The notes under the pieces are model-generated. The model did no database searches and was not told the origin of the DNA. It was given only the letters and a program-made list of their open reading frames with translations. The position numbers and the translations under genes were made by a program. Shown in pieces: positions 8,329 to 16,331 of a stretch of 50,478 nt of DNA. Numbering within the stretch: position 1 is the stretch's first letter; each line of letters opens with the position of its first letter. The DNA is taken from the IMG/VR virus record IMGVR_UViG_3300013093_002068, positions 1 to 50,478 of that record; one strand, 5' to 3'. The DNA is from a virus.

Positions 8329-8382
8329 GTGTAAATAGTAGCACAGAACAAAATAAAGAGCAATCAGCCTTTTTAAAAACGT

Positions 8383-8390
8383 AATAAATA
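8383..8390 (+). promoter_or_regulatory. Late-promoter-like octamer (AATAAATA) for the virion gene
   Basis: AATAAATA, one mismatch from TATAAATA, 20 nt before the ATG at 8411. The leader contains GGAG 7 nt before the ATG. This is a conventional late unit with a Shine-Dalgarno site. Confidence 0.45.
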
Positions 8391-8410
8391 TAGGTTAATG
8401 GAGATCACGA

Positions 8411-9553
8411 ATGGCTAGTACAGGAACAATTATCTACGGTGCAGACTATAACACCGTACAAACTAAGGTTAATCAAGTATTAGGAGATGGCTATCCTTAC
8501 GGGCCAAAATACGTAGTGTATACTCCTACTCAGTACAGCCTGTTGCCTCCACAATATAATTGGGCAGAAGATCAAAACACTTTACAAACCACTATTACAT
8601 ACAATCCATACGGAACTGTATTTTTCGCAGGCATCGGCACTACTACGACCTATTATGATTCTGTAAGCAAAAACACATATTATAGAGGTGCGTTTGAAAC
8701 TACTCAATCAGGTGCAACAACAGTTAATCAATATGCTGTCGGACTTATCACATACTATCCAGACTTTGGTTATAATCAGATCACTAGCTCTACTTCTGTT
8801 GCTTCATCTGCTACGATTACACACGCACATTGGCAAAATTTAGCTAATGATACTAACAAAGTTTGGATCCATCAAACTGGTAATACATACACAGGTTACG
8901 CACAGCTAGTAGGTAAAATTACCTACGCAAACTTGGCCACGATTGACAGTTACATGACTACAGCTATCGCAAATCGTACAACTGTAGCTGCTAGTCAATT
9001 AGTACAAACATTAATTGGTTCTAGCACAAACAGCGGTTCATGGGGTGGTCCTAACGGAAGCTCGAACAGTGGTACACAAAGTACAACTAATATTTCGTTT
9101 AGTTCAACAAACGCAACTACCTACTTCTTTAATCAGGGCGGTAACGTATCGTTCCAAGGTATTTTCCCAACAGCTTCTGGATCTGCACAAGATCAAAACT
9201 GGCTAACATTCATGAACAGCTTTACCTATGTTCTAAATGCACCACAATATGATATCTTGTTTACAGCAACATCATCAACTTTATTGCTACAATTATCAGA
9301 TCCGCTAGCTACTAGTGCGTACTCAAAAAACAAAGTAGAAGTTTGGGGATTACCTGCATTGAATACTACAACAGTTTCAATTAATGTTAGATACATTGAC
9401 TATCACACAGCAACAGGAAGCCCAACACTAGGTCCAGATTCAGTTAGTGGCGGTATTGGTTTTGCCATTTATCAAAACGTAGCGGCTGGTGCGTTCGGAG
9501 GAATAGTTCCGTCAAGCATCACAACTACTACATGGACAGTCGCATCAACTTAA
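8411..9553 (+). CDS. Probable virion structural protein (fibre/appendage-like)
   Basis: 380 residues, very rich in T, S, N, Y and A, with few charged residues, as in phage fibre and decoration proteins. The N terminus (MASTGTIIYGADYNTVQTKV, then VLGDGYPYG) resembles a short module seen at the start of many marine-phage fibre-like proteins, followed by SSSTNSGSW linker-like repeats. No enzymatic motif. It stands alone between a late-type promoter with a GGAG ribosome site and a strong terminator, so it may be expressed at high level. Whether it is a fibre, neck appendage or decoration protein cannot be told. Confidence 0.7.
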   Translation: MASTGTIIYGADYNTVQTKVNQVLGDGYPYGPKYVVYTPTQYSLLPPQYNWAEDQNTLQTTITYNPYGTVFFAGIGTTTTYYDSVSKNTYYRGAFETTQSGATTVNQYAVGLITYYPDFGYNQITSSTSVASSATITHAHWQNLANDTNKVWIHQTGNTYTGYAQLVGKITYANLATIDSYMTTAIANRTTVAASQLVQTLIGSSTNSGSWGGPNGSSNSGTQSTTNISFSSTNATTYFFNQGGNVSFQGIFPTASGSAQDQNWLTFMNSFTYVLNAPQYDILFTATSSTLLLQLSDPLATSAYSKNKVEVWGLPALNTTTVSINVRYIDYHTATGSPTLGPDSVSGGIGFAIYQNVAAGAFGGIVPSSITTTTWTVAST

Positions 9554-9560
9554 TCTAGTC

Positions 9561-9590
9561 TTTACAATCCCTATGGTAAGATAGTATAAT
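9561..9590 (+). promoter_or_regulatory. Sigma-70-like promoter overlapping the terminator
   Basis: TTTACA (9561-9566), 18-nt spacer, TATAAT (9585-9590). It would start transcription near 9597, about 20 nt before the ATG at 9618, which has AGGGA upstream. The -10 box lies inside the terminator stem-loop. Confidence 0.5.
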
Positions 9591-9617
9591 TACAATACTA
9601 TATCATAGGGATTTTTT
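9566..9617 (+). terminator. Rho-independent terminator after the virion gene
   Basis: Outer arms AATCCCTATG and CATAGGGATT enclose an inner stem (AGATAGTAT / ATACTATAT) and end in six Ts immediately before the next ATG. It would insulate the 8411-9553 gene from the downstream glycosyltransferase operon. Confidence 0.75.
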
Positions 9618-9968
9618 ATGGACGAAAGGTTACAAAAGGCACTTGATTTTTCCAATTTTAGACATACTCAGCATTTAGAAAAACAACGTCTAAGAGAAAA
9701 AGTTAAAGTAGATCTTACGCTTGCATACAATGGTGGGCGGTTCTTTCTTGATAAAAATTTCCTAGCATTTATTAATACGCTTATTCCAGATGATGGTACT
9801 GACACTCTTGTTGTGTTAGATGACAAACTTGATCCTATCCTTATCCAGGATATTGTAGAGTTTAGACGAGTATGCTGGGATAGATACTTCCGTACTGTTA
9901 ATCAATACTACATCGATATCGAAGCACTAAAAAAGAAACGATCAGTAGGAGCCGTAGTCGATCTATGA
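9618..9968 (+). CDS. Hypothetical protein, first gene of the glycosyltransferase operon
   Basis: 116 residues, mixed helix and strand, with no recognisable motif. It begins MDERLQKALDFSNFRHTQ with a basic helical N terminus (EKQRLREKVKVDL) and ends KKKRSVGAVVDL. The ATG follows the terminator poly-T directly with AGGGA at about 7 nt. The stop overlaps the start of the next gene by 4 nt (ATGA), so it is coupled to the first glycosyltransferase. The function is not known; the context suggests virion or glycan work. Confidence 0.65.
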   Translation: MDERLQKALDFSNFRHTQHLEKQRLREKVKVDLTLAYNGGRFFLDKNFLAFINTLIPDDGTDTLVVLDDKLDPILIQDIVEFRRVCWDRYFRTVNQYYIDIEALKKKRSVGAVVDL

Positions 9969-10819
9969 CTAAGGGCTGTTTGATATTTGCTCACAACGGT
10001 ACTATCGACTACGGTAGTCAGGCTGTGCTTGCGGCCGGCCTAGCCTCTAAACATCTAGGAGTTCCTGTAAGTTTAGTCAGTGATATAGCGACAGTAGATG
10101 ACATAAAGTCTAAATTTGATTCTCTGCCGTTTGATCAGATTATTATTATTAATAAGCCCTCTGTAACAAACTACAGATATCTAACAGATGGGGTTACAAG
10201 CCAAAAGCATCTAATTGAATTTAATAACAGCAATAGAAATAGTGCATACGATCTAACACCATATGATCGGACGTTGGTTATTGACAGCGACTTTTTAATC
10301 TTTAGTGATGTGCTAAATCAATACTGGGAAGATACAAATGATTTCTTAATCACTCCTGGTATGTACAATCCTTTTGAAGAACAATATCGTCCTACAGAAT
10401 ATATCCTAAACCCCTCAAGCATTAATATGTTATGGGCTACTAACATAATGTTTAGTAAGACTCCAGAAGTTAAACTAGTATTTGATTTAGTAGAACACAT
10501 CAGAGAAGAATATGTTTACTATGCTGGACTGTATGAATTTTCACCAGACAAGTATAGAAACGACTTTGCGTTTAGCGTAGCTTGCCACATCATGAGTGGG
10601 CACGGAACAAATCAATGGCACGGCGAATTACCCGTTCCTGTGCTTTACGATGACAATAGCGAACTTGCAAATATTAGATCCGATCAATTAACCTTTGTAT
10701 CAAAGGATCAGCACAGCCCAAACAACTATTTCTTGTCTCGCTGTAAAAATCAAGACGTTCATGTATTAAACAAATTTAGTATCCTTGCTAACATACAATC
10801 GCTAATGGAGTTAGTATGA
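9965..10819 (+). CDS. GT-A-type glycosyltransferase-like protein
   Basis: 284 residues. The N-terminal half looks like a nucleotide-sugar-binding Rossmann-like domain (MTKGCLIFAHNG, QAVLAAGLASKHLGVPVSLV), and LVIDSDFLIF carries the DxD metal motif (D107, D109), typical of GT-A enzymes such as GT8. The C-terminal half has H-rich loops (HGTNQWHGELP). It would transfer a sugar from an NDP donor; donor and acceptor are unknown. Its best relative in the window is the next gene, suggesting duplication. Both ends overlap neighbours as ATGA. Confidence 0.7.
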   Translation: MTKGCLIFAHNGTIDYGSQAVLAAGLASKHLGVPVSLVSDIATVDDIKSKFDSLPFDQIIIINKPSVTNYRYLTDGVTSQKHLIEFNNSNRNSAYDLTPYDRTLVIDSDFLIFSDVLNQYWEDTNDFLITPGMYNPFEEQYRPTEYILNPSSINMLWATNIMFSKTPEVKLVFDLVEHIREEYVYYAGLYEFSPDKYRNDFAFSVACHIMSGHGTNQWHGELPVPVLYDDNSELANIRSDQLTFVSKDQHSPNNYFLSRCKNQDVHVLNKFSILANIQSLMELV

Positions 10820-11628
10820 GCCGAGGTTACTTGCTATTCGCATTAAACACAGATTCTACAGATTATGTTAAGTTAGCTCATGCTTGTGCGTTAAGTATAA
10901 AAATTACACAGCCAGATGGATATAACAAGGTAGCACTTGTTACAAATACTCCTGTAGACGAGTCTGCATTTGATATTGTAATTCCGTATATAGGTCCGCT
11001 AGGCATGGATGCTAGAAGTAGAGCCTATGATTATACTCCGTTTGACGAAACTATATTATTAGATGCAGACATGCTATTCCTTAAGGACATGTCGCACTAC
11101 TGGAGTTTGGTAGACAGCAAAGATCTGTTTGTAACTACAGCACCACAAACTTACAAGAGTAAACTAATAACAAACTACGGACACTATAGAAAGTTGTTTG
11201 CTGAAAACAAATGGCCTAATGTGTATAATGCGTGGACTTACTTCCGTAAAGCTGATATTAGCAATCAATTCTTTAGTCTGGTTAAAACTATAACTGATAA
11301 TCCTGCAGAGTTTATTGACGCTATCATTCCCGGATGTGGGCTGAATACTATTCCTACAGATGAAGCGTTTGCACTAGCACTAATCATATTAGATATTGTA
11401 GATGACGCAACAAATCCAGATTGGCAATTTCCAAGAATCACACACATGAAGCCTGCTGTACAACTTTGGGACAGTTACATATCAGACTGGAACGAAAAAT
11501 TAAGATTTAGTTTAGATACTAAAGGGCAGATTAAAATTGGTGTATGGCAACAAACAGAACTCCTGCACTATGTAAAGAAAGAATTAATTACAGATGAAAT
11601 AATTGATACATTAAAGGACGCACTATGA
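10816..11628 (+). CDS. GT-A-type glycosyltransferase-like protein, paralogue of the previous gene
   Basis: 270 residues with the same plan as its neighbour: short β-strand start (MSRGYLLFALN), a helix with ACALSIK, and a DxD motif in ILLDADMLFL (D83, D85). YDYTPFDETILLDADMLF mirrors YDLTPYDRTLVIDSDFLIF of the previous protein, showing shared ancestry. GCGLNTIPTDEAFALAL and ITHMKPAVQLW in the second half are like acceptor-site regions of GT8-type enzymes. Expected to act on the same pathway as its partner. The 4-nt overlaps on both sides point to coordinated translation. Confidence 0.72.
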   Translation: MSRGYLLFALNTDSTDYVKLAHACALSIKITQPDGYNKVALVTNTPVDESAFDIVIPYIGPLGMDARSRAYDYTPFDETILLDADMLFLKDMSHYWSLVDSKDLFVTTAPQTYKSKLITNYGHYRKLFAENKWPNVYNAWTYFRKADISNQFFSLVKTITDNPAEFIDAIIPGCGLNTIPTDEAFALALIILDIVDDATNPDWQFPRITHMKPAVQLWDSYISDWNEKLRFSLDTKGQIKIGVWQQTELLHYVKKELITDEIIDTLKDAL

Positions 11629-12176
11629 GTCATATCTTTTATGCACTTTATGAAATCAAAACATTGAATCCTGTATCTATTGGTGGAGTTCCGTTCGTAG
11701 AAATTCCAGAAGGGTTTGATACTTGCACACTAAGTCAACAGGATGCAGAAAGTTTACTTTCACATCAACGCAGGATGCACGATCATTTTCTAAGTATTGA
11801 AAACGGACACGGAACTCTAAAAAACAAACTATCTACTTTATTAAGTAGAAGAGATGTTATTTCAAATAACATAGTTCGTGACTTAGATTATCGTATCATG
11901 TTCTTTGATCATTTTAACATTAAAGTTAGTTTTGCTGATTCAACACTTACACTTGATTTAGATTTAGATAGCCTAGAAGAAGATGCTCAACAAACGTTTA
12001 AAGATAAAGTTACTGAAAAGAATAGACTGTCAACGTTTTATGTAACGGCCTATCAAGATCCAACTAAATTATTATGTAAGTTTAATTTAGACTTACATCA
12101 ATTAAGCAAAGATAAAACATTCCAGACTAATGTAGATTTTGATAATACAGTTAGTGTTTGGGCGAGACAAATATGA
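11625..12176 (+). CDS. Hypothetical protein within the glycosyltransferase operon
   Basis: 183 residues, not recognised. The N terminus (MSHIFYALYEIKTLNPVSIGGVPFVEIPEGFD) is strand-rich; the middle is helical and charged (LLSHQRRMHDHFL); the end is acidic with repeated leucine/aspartate (LTLDLDLDSLEEDAQQ). No cysteine motif, membrane segment or catalytic pattern. It sits between two pairs of glycosyltransferase-like genes with ATGA overlaps on both sides, so it probably belongs to the same process, perhaps as an accessory or structural acceptor; that is inference. Confidence 0.65.
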   Translation: MSHIFYALYEIKTLNPVSIGGVPFVEIPEGFDTCTLSQQDAESLLSHQRRMHDHFLSIENGHGTLKNKLSTLLSRRDVISNNIVRDLDYRIMFFDHFNIKVSFADSTLTLDLDLDSLEEDAQQTFKDKVTEKNRLSTFYVTAYQDPTKLLCKFNLDLHQLSKDKTFQTNVDFDNTVSVWARQI

Positions 12177-13066
12177 AACTTAATATAGCAGAATTAGACT
12201 GTATCTTTATCAGTTACGATGAACCTAATGCTGAACAGAATTGGGCTGACTTACTTGATAAGTGTATGTGGGCTAAACGTGTTCACGGAGTTAAAGGCAG
12301 TGACGAATGCCACAAAGAAGCCGCACGGCAAAGCGATACTGAATGGCTTATAACTGTAGATGCAGACAACATTGTAGATACTAAGTTCTTTGATCAAGTA
12401 ATAGATATACCTTCTGGAGCTCAAGCATTTAGCTGGCCCGGAGTTAACGTTGTTAATGGCTTACGATACGGCAACGGTAGTCTTAAAGTATGGCGCAAAG
12501 ATTTTATCTTAAACATGCGATCGCACGAAGCCGCAACAGACGATAAAGGGCAAGTAGACTTTTGTTGGGAAGACGGTTATCGTCCTATGGTAGACAGTTA
12601 CTCTGTTACATATCCTAACGCAACTCCTTTCCAAGCATGGAGAGCAGGATTCCGTGAAGGTGTTAAGATGTGTTTGATTAATGGATCTAAAGTTGCTAAG
12701 AGTATTGATGAAATGCACTGGCACAATCTACATAGACTTAAAGTATGGATGAGCATTGGCGCACACGTAGACAATGGCTTATGGGCTATCCTTGGTGCTC
12801 GTCACGGTGCTTACAAAGCAACCTGCGAAGATTGGAATTGGGTTGATGTGCGTGACTTTGATTGCCTTAAGACTATTTGGCAAGAAGTTGCATCGTCTGA
12901 TCCATTAACAGAAATAGAACGTTATGGTCGCGGACTTGCTAATGAGTTCAATCTAAAGACTGTATTAGCAGATCTTACTATCAGCGAGTTTGTAGTAGGA
13001 ACATTTGCAGAACAGTATCAACAGGCCGTAGAACAAGTTATGTGGGTTACTAAAAGAAATGTTTGA
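12173..13066 (+). CDS. Glycosyltransferase-like protein with DAD motif
   Basis: 297 residues from the ATG at 12173, which overlaps the preceding stop (ATGA); an upstream in-frame ATG at 12158 is less likely. CIFISYDEPNAEQNW at the N terminus and WLITVDADNIVD (D63, D65) indicate a GT-A-like domain with a metal-binding DxD. WPGVNVVNGLRYGNG and PFQAWRAGFREGVKM are shared nearly word for word with the next gene and mark a distinct phage family. The reaction is inferred from the DxD only; donor and acceptor are unknown. Confidence 0.65.
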   Translation: MKLNIAELDCIFISYDEPNAEQNWADLLDKCMWAKRVHGVKGSDECHKEAARQSDTEWLITVDADNIVDTKFFDQVIDIPSGAQAFSWPGVNVVNGLRYGNGSLKVWRKDFILNMRSHEAATDDKGQVDFCWEDGYRPMVDSYSVTYPNATPFQAWRAGFREGVKMCLINGSKVAKSIDEMHWHNLHRLKVWMSIGAHVDNGLWAILGARHGAYKATCEDWNWVDVRDFDCLKTIWQEVASSDPLTEIERYGRGLANEFNLKTVLADLTISEFVVGTFAEQYQQAVEQVMWVTKRNV

Positions 13067-13751
13067 TATTACATTTATATCTTATAATGAGCCGAACGCA
13101 GATGCTAATTGGGAAAAGTTAAAATCACGATTTCCATTTGCTAGACGGGTGCATGGAGTTGAAGGAATACATAATGCTCACATACTTGCGGCAAGGAAAT
13201 CACGCACTTCAATGTTTTGGGTAGTAGATGGCGATAGTCAAATTGCAGATACATTTACATTTAAAGATCCAGACGGTGTATGGATTGAAAGTGTGTATGT
13301 TTATAAAGCTCTAAACCCTGTCAATGGATTAAGTTACGGTAACGGTGGAGTTAAGCTATTGCCGAGAGTAGCAACTATGAACATGGATACTAACAGCGTA
13401 GACATGACTACTTCTATTGTTAAGCACTTTACTGCTGTACCAGAAGTCGCATCAGCTACATATTTTAACACAGATCCATTTAACGCATGGCGTAGTGCTT
13501 TTAGAGAATGTGTTAAATTAAGTTCAAAGGTTATCAACGGACAAGTTGATGCAGAAACTGAAGAAAGATTAAATGTTTGGTGTACTAAGGGTGCAGGAGT
13601 TCAATACGGAATTAATGCGATTGAAGGAGCACAGTTAGGTAGAGCTTACGGCGAGTTGAATAAAGATAAACCAGAAGAACTACAAAAGATAAACGACTTT
13701 AAATGGCTTCGATCAAAGTTTTTGGAGTCAGCCAATTCAGCGTTGACGTGA
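13059..13751 (+). CDS. Glycosyltransferase-like protein, paralogue of the previous gene
   Basis: 230 residues, about 70 shorter than its paralogue. FISYNEPNADANWEKL, RRVHGVEG, VVDGDSQI (D57, D59), NPVNGLSYGNGGVK and PFNAWRSAFRECVKL match the upstream protein segment by segment. The C-terminal third is reduced. The start overlaps the upstream stop by 8 nt. The last 53 nt overlap the convergent gene at 13699-13953. Duplication within the operon followed by loss of the C-terminal domain is the simplest reading; it may have a different acceptor or only a supporting role. Confidence 0.65.
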   Translation: MFDITFISYNEPNADANWEKLKSRFPFARRVHGVEGIHNAHILAARKSRTSMFWVVDGDSQIADTFTFKDPDGVWIESVYVYKALNPVNGLSYGNGGVKLLPRVATMNMDTNSVDMTTSIVKHFTAVPEVASATYFNTDPFNAWRSAFRECVKLSSKVINGQVDAETEERLNVWCTKGAGVQYGINAIEGAQLGRAYGELNKDKPEELQKINDFKWLRSKFLESANSALT

Positions 13752-13953
13752 AGTCTGCAACTTCAGCAAACAAAACAACTTGATTTTTATATCGTAATTC
13801 AATATGTGTGTAAAAGTCTTGCTTGTCTACTAGGAAATAATTCAATATAGTAATTAAGGCATTTGGAATTAGGAAATTGCCATCGGCTCTAACCATCTTA
13901 GTGTCGTCTTTCCAAAGAGTTACTTGAAAGTTTAAATCGTTAACGGTTGCCAT
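13699..13953 (-). CDS. Small hypothetical protein
   Basis: 84 residues, strand-rich, beginning MATVNDLNFQVTLWKDDTK. No cysteines or catalytic motif. The start lies 22 nt inside the upstream gene at 13932-14693, and the 3' end overlaps the convergent glycosyltransferase-like gene by 53 nt. It reads like a small β-protein, possibly a virion accessory. Not recognised. Confidence 0.55.
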   Translation of the reverse strand: MATVNDLNFQVTLWKDDTKMVRADGNFLIPNALITILNYFLVDKQDFYTHIELRYKNQVVLFAEVADFTSTLNWLTPKTLIEAI

Positions 13954-14693
13954 TTTTCGCTCATTAATGTTTGTAGTGTTTGTTGTTCATCACTAGACAT
14001 GTTTGTTAATGCGTAGTTTGTAACAACATCCATTGCTTCTTGCTGAACAGCAAGTCCTTGTTCAGCTGTTGCGGCCGGTGTAGGAAATATAGTATGGAAC
14101 AGTCCTTGATTATCAATTCCCATGTACTCGTAACTTAAACTTAGTCTAGGAAATGGTATACTTACTTCTTTGAATGTAGATAAAAGTTTGCAAGACTGAT
14201 CTACTAGTTCTGTTAATACAGGCAAAGTAGTTGTGTTTTCAAACCCTTCTCCAAAGAACAAAGCAGGAGTTATTATTCCGCCTGTTGGTGAAGTAAACTG
14301 AGTGTAATAAAGTGTTCTAACCTGACTTTGATTATCTAGATTAAAATAAAGATCTGTATGAGGAACAATGCTAACTTCTTCAATCGACACAGGAGTTAAG
14401 CAACGATAACCGGTATTTTGAAAATCATTATAGATACGCTGATATAAATCAAAATATGTTTGATCGTGTCTCATACCTAGTAAATGTACTGAGCCGTCAT
14501 TTCCGTAAAAACGTAGCTCAGGGCAGGTATTTATAGGGTGTACTGTCCAAAACCCGGTATCTGTATATCCCCATATCGGTAGCCCTGTAAACCCGCTCTT
14601 GAACACAGGCATACTTTTAGTAACAGCATTTGTAAACGCTATTAAAGTATCTTTAGTAAGAGAATTAAATTTGTCTAGTAAGAATTGTTTCAT
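13932..14693 (-). CDS. Hypothetical protein behind a late-type promoter
   Basis: 253 residues, not recognised. Notable parts are GYTDTGFWTVHPINTCPELRF, HLLGMRHDQTYFDLYQRIY and a repeated Q/E-rich C terminus (AEQGLAVQQEAMDVV). It has no signal peptide or membrane span. The ATG at 14693 follows a late octamer by 7 nt with no clear Shine-Dalgarno site, so it may be translated from a near-leaderless late transcript. A TATAAATA inside its coding sequence (14529-14536) is probably accidental. Confidence 0.6.
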   Translation of the reverse strand: MKQFLLDKFNSLTKDTLIAFTNAVTKSMPVFKSGFTGLPIWGYTDTGFWTVHPINTCPELRFYGNDGSVHLLGMRHDQTYFDLYQRIYNDFQNTGYRCLTPVSIEEVSIVPHTDLYFNLDNQSQVRTLYYTQFTSPTGGIITPALFFGEGFENTTTLPVLTELVDQSCKLLSTFKEVSIPFPRLSLSYEYMGIDNQGLFHTIFPTPAATAEQGLAVQQEAMDVVTNYALTNMSSDEQQTLQTLMSEKWQPLTI

Positions 14694-14700
14694 AACTTAC

Positions 14701-14708
14701 TATTTAGT
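14701..14708 (-). promoter_or_regulatory. T4-type late promoter octamer (ACTAAATA), 7 nt before ATG
   Basis: ACTAAATA lies between the TAA of the 14709-15830 gene and the ATG at 14693. It is identical to the octamer in front of the gene at 3839. Confidence 0.5.
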
Positions 14709-15830
14709 TTACTCCTCCCAGACGTACGGACCCTTTTTCGGAACAGCGAAATTCAAGTAAGTTTCAATCTTTTCTAGATCATCTACAGTTTTCAACGCAC
14801 ATAATTCGTTAGCAAAATGCAATTCTACGCCGTTGTCTAATGCTAGTTGTAGCAATTCACTTCTACGAACAACATCGTCAGTAAGTGCATACATGCTAGA
14901 TAGCACGATGCCATCTGGACGTTCTTTAATATAATATTCTAGTCCTGGTTGCCAATCCATGTGTTCATTTTCAAATTCGTAGCTGTTGTAACTAATCTTG
15001 TTTTTAACACAATACGGCTCAATAATAGCACGTTGCATCGGCAAAGGAATGTTTTTACTAAATGTACTGTTCCATCCTGCATAGGTAATAAAGCTCTTAC
15101 CAGTATAGTCACCAGTTTGTGTTACTTCATAGTCGCCCGGTAATCGCATAAAGCCGCCAGGAAGTCTACGTCCCCATTCCTCGCCTTCAATAAGAATACG
15201 CATATCCATACTAACACGAGTATACCCTTCATCATTGTTTACGTTGCCGTGAATATGTTCTTGGAAGAACAGATGACTTTGTCCAGGTTGTAAGGTTACT
15301 GGCCAAGCATGTTTTAAACACTCGTCCTCAAACTGTTCCATAGTCCATTTTTCAGCAAGAACACGCTTAGTAATCACACGACTAATGTCTAAGTCTAACA
15401 TCCACATGGTGTTAGTCTTTTCTGCTTTGGTAAACGGAGTCCAAATAGTTCTACAGCCGCGTCCGTTGCCCACAAAGATACCTTGATGGAAAGCAAGTCT
15501 GCGACCTACTTTTGCTTGATTAGGAATAACAACACGCAGAGTACCTTGACGCTGTATCATAAAACGCTTACCATCAATACGCTGAGGAACTACACTCATA
15601 GCGAACTCATCAAAGCGTTCCATAAAGTCTCTGCGACTACACGCATTTTGTACGTGATTGCCAACTTTAACGATTTCAGCAGGAGTTAGATACAAGTGCA
15701 TTGTTTCTAGCTCTTTAATTTGCGGAGCGACTTCTTGGATAACGCTTAATGCCCATGCAGGCCAGTTATATTTTTTTAAGTCGTAGTCGAGTGTTTTATT
15801 GTCCCAGTGTGTTTGTAGTGATGTAAGCAT
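14709..15830 (-). CDS. Fusion: Fe(II)/2-oxoglutarate oxygenase-like domain plus LIC12192-like domain
   Basis: 373 residues. Residues about 1-245 resemble the 2-oxoglutarate-Fe(II) oxygenase of 'sporadic carbohydrate clusters': FHQGIFVGNGRG, TIWTPFTKA, PGQSHLFFQEHIHGNV and TRVSMDMRI. The distal His and Arg are present, but the usual HxD reads HxG (HQG). Residues about 255-365 (LPMQRAIIEPYC, DGIVLSSMYAL, ELHFANELCALK) resemble the LIC12192 family from the same clusters. Both parts are associated with unusual surface-sugar loci, so a sugar-modifying role is plausible. The family names are from memory and need a profile search. The start has AGAGGA upstream. Confidence 0.68.
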   Translation of the reverse strand: MLTSLQTHWDNKTLDYDLKKYNWPAWALSVIQEVAPQIKELETMHLYLTPAEIVKVGNHVQNACSRRDFMERFDEFAMSVVPQRIDGKRFMIQRQGTLRVVIPNQAKVGRRLAFHQGIFVGNGRGCRTIWTPFTKAEKTNTMWMLDLDISRVITKRVLAEKWTMEQFEDECLKHAWPVTLQPGQSHLFFQEHIHGNVNNDEGYTRVSMDMRILIEGEEWGRRLPGGFMRLPGDYEVTQTGDYTGKSFITYAGWNSTFSKNIPLPMQRAIIEPYCVKNKISYNSYEFENEHMDWQPGLEYYIKERPDGIVLSSMYALTDDVVRRSELLQLALDNGVELHFANELCALKTVDDLEKIETYLNFAVPKKGPYVWEE

Positions 15831-15848
15831 ATCGTCCTCTATATAAGT

Positions 15849-16331
15849 CTATTTAAGACTGTTTACTTGGCAAGTAACAAATCTAGAGTTACTAGCATTA
15901 GCTGCACAATGGGTAGCTTGATAATCAAACTTGTAAACATCACCCTTATGCCATTTGGTTAATTCAAAATTTTCAAACTCAACAAAGTGGCCGAGTTCCC
16001 AATCTTGTAGGAATACTAGATACCTAACACATTGTTCTATATCTACAGAATGTTTCTGTCTTAGTTTATAAAAAGCATCTTGATGTATAGGAATAGCCTG
16101 TCCGGGTTCTATACAGGTCCAGCTAACAGCAACATTATCTAATCCAAGTGCTGTAGGAAACTTTTCGTAGTTAGGTATTTCGCTATCAAATGCTTGCGGT
16201 AAATCATTATTTGCTTTACTGTAATTTGTATGAAAGCTATCACGTTGCCCGGTAGGACTTAGATGCGGAAATACAAACGATTGTAAATCACTTGTCCAAA
16301 AGTCCTCAATGCGGGTAACGTATTCTATCAT
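15849..16331 (-). CDS. Double-stranded β-helix (cupin/2OG-Fe(II)-like) protein
   Basis: 160 residues from the ATG at 16331, which overlaps the amidinotransferase stop (ATGA). The metal-site pattern is IPIHQD (HxD), later ATHCAAN (distal His) and SRFVTCQV (Arg). It is linked by LGHFVEF and WHKGDVYKFD, a signature shared by six other small genes in this window. The family would bind Fe(II) and possibly 2-oxoglutarate and hydroxylate a small molecule, peptide or nucleotide; none of this is shown directly. It is the last gene of the 20.6-15.8 kb leftward operon. Confidence 0.65.
   Translation of the reverse strand: MIEYVTRIEDFWTSDLQSFVFPHLSPTGQRDSFHTNYSKANNDLPQAFDSEIPNYEKFPTALGLDNVAVSWTCIEPGQAIPIHQDAFYKLRQKHSVDIEQCVRYLVFLQDWELGHFVEFENFELTKWHKGDVYKFDYQATHCAANASNSRFVTCQVNSLK
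15850..15857 (-). promoter_or_regulatory. Possible late promoter octamer (CTTAAATA) with a conventional leader
   Basis: CTTAAATA is 19 nt before the ATG at 15830 and overlaps the stop of the upstream gene. The short leader carries AGAGGA. Two mismatches from TATAAATA make this a weak call. Confidence 0.35.

Noticed and set aside
14529-14536. TATAAATA inside the 13932-14693 gene
   Set aside because: No start codon follows at a useful distance; the bases encode ordinary residues, so it is probably chance.
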